Shown here piece after piece: positions 61,635 to 64,000 of a stretch of 64,000 nt of DNA; the first letter of the stretch is position 1; every line of letters begins with the position of its first letter. Under the pieces are notes generated by a model. The model did not search any database. It was given only the letters and a program-made list of their open reading frames with translations, and was not told the DNA's origin. The stretch comes from Desulfobacteraceae bacterium (lineage in GTDB: Bacteria; Desulfobacterota; Desulfobacteria; Desulfobacterales; Desulfosalsimonadaceae). Made by a program: the position numbers and the translations under genes. The stretch is taken from contig JAABSH010000001.1 in NCBI GenBank assembly GCA_011390465.1, forward strand, positions 124,001 through 188,000. The letters are read 5' to 3'.

Positions 61635-62405
61635 ATGGATTTTGAATGTATCCTGTTTGAAAAAGACGGGCCCTTTGCCATTATCACCCTGAACCGGCCC
61701 CAGGTATTGAATGCCATGAACAAGCAGATGTGGCTGGAAATTCAGGCGGCCATGGCGGACGCAAAATCGGATGACGCCATCCGGGTGCTCATTTTTACCA
61801 GTCATGGCCGGGCTTTTTCCACGGGCGCGGATTTAAAGGAATCCAAAACCCGCAGCCCGGAAGCGTACCGGGATTATCTGGAATATCTGCAAACCGTTTC
61901 CAGGGAAATCATTGGGTTTGAAAAACCCACCATTGCGGCGGTAAACGGTTATGCCCTGGGGTCCGGATATGAGCTGGCCCTGGCCTGCGACATCCGGATC
62001 GCAGCAGAGGATGCCCTGATCGGCTCCCCGGAAGCCCGGGTGTCATCGTCTGCCACCGGCGGCGCGTTCCGGCTGCTGCACGATCTCATCGGCCCGGCCA
62101 AAGCCCGGGAACTGCTGTTTACCGCGGAAAACATTGACGGCCGGGAGGCTGAACGCATCGGCCTGGTGAACCGGGCCGTACCGGGCGACCAGCTCATGGA
62201 TGCGGTCCGGGACATGGCCGAAAAAATCGCGGCGAATGCGGCCTTTTCCATTCAAGTGCTCAAACAGGGTCTGATCCGGGCAGCCAGCGGCGAATCCATG
62301 GCATCGCTCATGAAATTTGAGGTTGACGCCTGTCTGGCCTGCGTGGCGTCCAAAGACCGGGCCGGGGCATTGTCTGATTTTGAGAATCGCAAAAAATTGG
62401 ATTAA
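61635..62405 (+). CDS. Enoyl-CoA hydratase/isomerase
   Basis: A 256-aa crotonase-fold enzyme. The oxyanion-hole elements are HGRAFSTGADLKES near residue 59 and AAVNGYALGSGYELALACDI near residue 98. The expected catalytic region reads IGSPEARVSSSATGGAFRLL, with one glutamate conserved. It differs from the paralogue at 19.9 kb, which is more divergent. AAAGGAGAAAAATT is a strong ribosome site. It lies upstream of an acyl-CoA synthetase gene, with a repeat element between, so a shared role in acyl-CoA degradation is plausible but the transcript is not certain. Confidence 0.86.
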   Translation: MDFECILFEKDGPFAIITLNRPQVLNAMNKQMWLEIQAAMADAKSDDAIRVLIFTSHGRAFSTGADLKESKTRSPEAYRDYLEYLQTVSREIIGFEKPTIAAVNGYALGSGYELALACDIRIAAEDALIGSPEARVSSSATGGAFRLLHDLIGPAKARELLFTAENIDGREAERIGLVNRAVPGDQLMDAVRDMAEKIAANAAFSIQVLKQGLIRAASGESMASLMKFEVDACLACVASKDRAGALSDFENRKKLD

Positions 62406-62441
62406 AAAACAAATGGTTATAAAAACTTGTTCCCCAAAACC

Positions 62442-62526
62442 CTGTCCATAATATTTTTTATCCCGCAGAGGCGCTGAGGCGCTGAGATTTTTTCCTCTGC
62501 GATCTCCGCGCCTCTGCGGGAGATAA
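62442..62526 (+). repeat. Hairpin repeat, copy 2 of an inverted pair
   Basis: An 85-bp copy of the CGCAGAG-rich element, beginning CTGTCCATAATATTTTTT on the plus strand and self-complementary (TCCCGCAGAGGCG with CGCCTCTGCGGGA). It is inverted with respect to copy 1 at 58145-58227, 4.2 kb away. Confidence 0.85.
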
Positions 62527-62563
62527 TGGTTTTTTACAATTCACTTATCTGGAAGGAAACCCC

Positions 62564-64000
62564 ATGACCCTTGACGCCATTTTAAACGCGGAATCCGTTG
62601 CCATTATCGGCGCATCCAAAGACCCCACCAAACGCGGGCTCCAGACCATCCGGTCCCTGGTAAATGAAAAATACGAGGGCCGGATTTATCCAGTCAACCC
62701 GAAAGAAAAAAAAATCATGGGCTTTGACTGCTACAAAAACGTCTCTCACATCAAGGGCGATGTGGATATCGCGCTTATCGCGACACCCGCCCGCACCGTG
62801 CCCGCGGTGCTGGAAGACTGCGGCAAAAAAGGCGTCAAAGGCGCGGTGATCCTGGCAGTGGGATTCGGGGAAACCAATGCCGATGGCAAGGCCCTTGAGC
62901 AAAAAATCATTGAAATTGCCAACAAAAACAATATCCGGCTCATCGGACCGAACACCTCCGGCATGATGAATGTAGCCTCCGGTCTCAACCTGGTGGGCCT
63001 TCAGGATACCCCCAAAGGCAGCATCGGCCTGCTCAGCCAGAGCGGCAACATGGCGCTCACCCTGATTACGGAAGCCCGGTTAAAAAGCCTGAAAGGGTTT
63101 TCCTATTACATCGGCGTGGGCAACGAGGCGGACATCAAATTTCATGAATATCTGAACTTTTTTAAAAATGACCCCAAAACCAATGTGATTCTCATGTATG
63201 TGGAAGGGCTGCGGGAAGGGCGGAATTTTCTGCAGCAGGCGTATCAGACCAGCGTCAAAAAACCCATTGTGCTGTTGAAAAGCGGTCGCTCCGCCACGGG
63301 CCAGCGGTCGGCAGGCTCCCACACCGGGGCATTGGCCGGGATTTCCGAAGTCGCCAATACCGCGTTCAGGCGGGCCGGCATCATTGTAATTGATAAATCC
63401 GATCAACTGTTTCCCGTGGCCGAAACCCTGGCCTGCCTGCCGCCCCTGAAAAAAAACAAAGTGGCGATCCTGGCCGACGGGGGCGGACACGCCACCATTG
63501 CCGCGGACATTCTCACGGATCTGTCCATTGAAGTGCCGGAACTAGCTGCGGCCACCCGCAATAAACTGGCAAAATTCCTGCCCCAGGCCGCCTCTATGCG
63601 AAATCCCGTGGATATTGCCGGGGGCGCGGACGCGGACCCCACCATTTTTGCGGATTGCGCAGACATTCTGCTGAAAGATAAAAACATCCACGGCCTGCTG
63701 ATAGTGGGCCTTTTCGGGGGCTACGGCATCCGGTTTTCCGAAAGTCTGGGGCTCATGGAAGAAGACGCGGCCCACCGGCTGGGAAAACTGGTGGCAAAAA
63801 CCAAAAAACCCATTATTGTGCACAGCCTGTATGGTTCTGAAAAATCCCACCCCCTGCATCTGCTCCGGTATTATAATATCCCGGTGTATGATTCTCTGGA
63901 TGTGGCATCCAAATGCATGGGCGCGCTGGGCGAATACGAAACCTATCTCTCCAGCTATCACGCCAAAACCAATTTTATATTAAATCGCGGGGCCAAGCGA
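62564..64000 (+). CDS. NDP-forming acyl-CoA synthetase, 5' part only
   Basis: Acetate/acyl-CoA synthetase of the ADP-forming (Acd/protein-acetyltransferase-like) superfamily. The window ends after 479 codons and the gene continues beyond. An N-terminal CoA-binding Rossmann domain starts LNAESVAIIGASKDPTKRGL. The succinyl-CoA ligase-like middle follows with GLLSQSGNMALTLITEARLK near 155. The phosphorylated-histidine loop is likely GRSATGQRSAGSHTGALAG near 245. GGAAGGAAACCCC gives the start at 62564. The ATP-grasp domain, if present, lies outside. It would make ATP while releasing acid from an acyl-CoA, or activate acids. Confidence 0.88.
   Translation, partial: MTLDAILNAESVAIIGASKDPTKRGLQTIRSLVNEKYEGRIYPVNPKEKKIMGFDCYKNVSHIKGDVDIALIATPARTVPAVLEDCGKKGVKGAVILAVGFGETNADGKALEQKIIEIANKNNIRLIGPNTSGMMNVASGLNLVGLQDTPKGSIGLLSQSGNMALTLITEARLKSLKGFSYYIGVGNEADIKFHEYLNFFKNDPKTNVILMYVEGLREGRNFLQQAYQTSVKKPIVLLKSGRSATGQRSAGSHTGALAGISEVANTAFRRAGIIVIDKSDQLFPVAETLACLPPLKKNKVAILADGGGHATIAADILTDLSIEVPELAAATRNKLAKFLPQAASMRNPVDIAGGADADPTIFADCADILLKDKNIHGLLIVGLFGGYGIRFSESLGLMEEDAAHRLGKLVAKTKKPIIVHSLYGSEKSHPLHLLRYYNIPVYDSLDVASKCMGALGEYETYLSSYHAKTNFILNRGAKR

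Overview
This window looks like chromosomal DNA of a sulfate-reducing member of the Desulfobacterales (Desulfobacteraceae-like). That placement is inferred from gene content: LL-diaminopimelate aminotransferase, class III ribonucleotide reductase with its activase, Na+-pump decarboxylase subunits, a fused PabB-PabC, SPS-type sucrose synthesis, OpuA-type betaine uptake, and acyl-CoA dehydrogenase and enoyl-CoA hydratase paralogues. No rRNA or tRNA gene, CRISPR array, transposase or integrase was recognised.

Layout. 1-8.7 kb: the 5' part of pilT, yggT, proC, a CcdA-thioredoxin pair, a Nudix hydrolase, nrdD-nrdG behind twin NrdR boxes, an acyl-CoA dehydrogenase and a small membrane protein, closed by a bidirectional terminator. 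8.8-20.7 kb, minus strand: a YkgJ-like cysteine-cluster protein, then the conserved rpmH-rnpA-yidD-yidC-jag-mnmE locus, rng, a radical SAM-DUF2344 protein and an enoyl-CoA hydratase. A perfect parS chromosome-partition site lies just after mnmE, suggesting proximity to the replication origin. 20.9-22.2 kb: dapL.

22.2-33.4 kb looks like an accessory island. It opens with a toxin-first HigBA module, apparently transcribed almost without a leader. It continues with a beta-barrel protein, a CPBP protease, an SxxK serine hydrolase, a convergent pair of a sigma-54 response regulator and a hybrid kinase that share palindromic motifs upstream, a CPBP remnant, a second SxxK hydrolase and a degenerate attC-like fold.

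33.4-51.3 kb returns to core-type genes: folate synthesis (pabA, pabBC) with a terminator hairpin in the pabA leader, a double-OmpA lipoprotein, a cNMP-binding protein with OadG/OadB, a DHH phosphoesterase, a tetrapyrrole cluster (sirC-hemX-hemA), dksA-PHP-rnc-radical SAM, a large uncharacterised protein and an MltF-like lytic transglycosylase.

51.3-64 kb is best read as an osmoadaptation region. It holds a MarR regulator with overlapping operator-like palindromes, the three OpuA glycine-betaine transporter genes, a porin, and a sucrose cycle (sucrose phosphorylase, PfkB sugar kinase, sucrose-phosphate synthase fused to its phosphatase). It ends with an enoyl-CoA hydratase and a truncated NDP-forming acyl-CoA synthetase. 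An inverted pair of about 85-bp repeats brackets the kinase-SPS-hydratase block.
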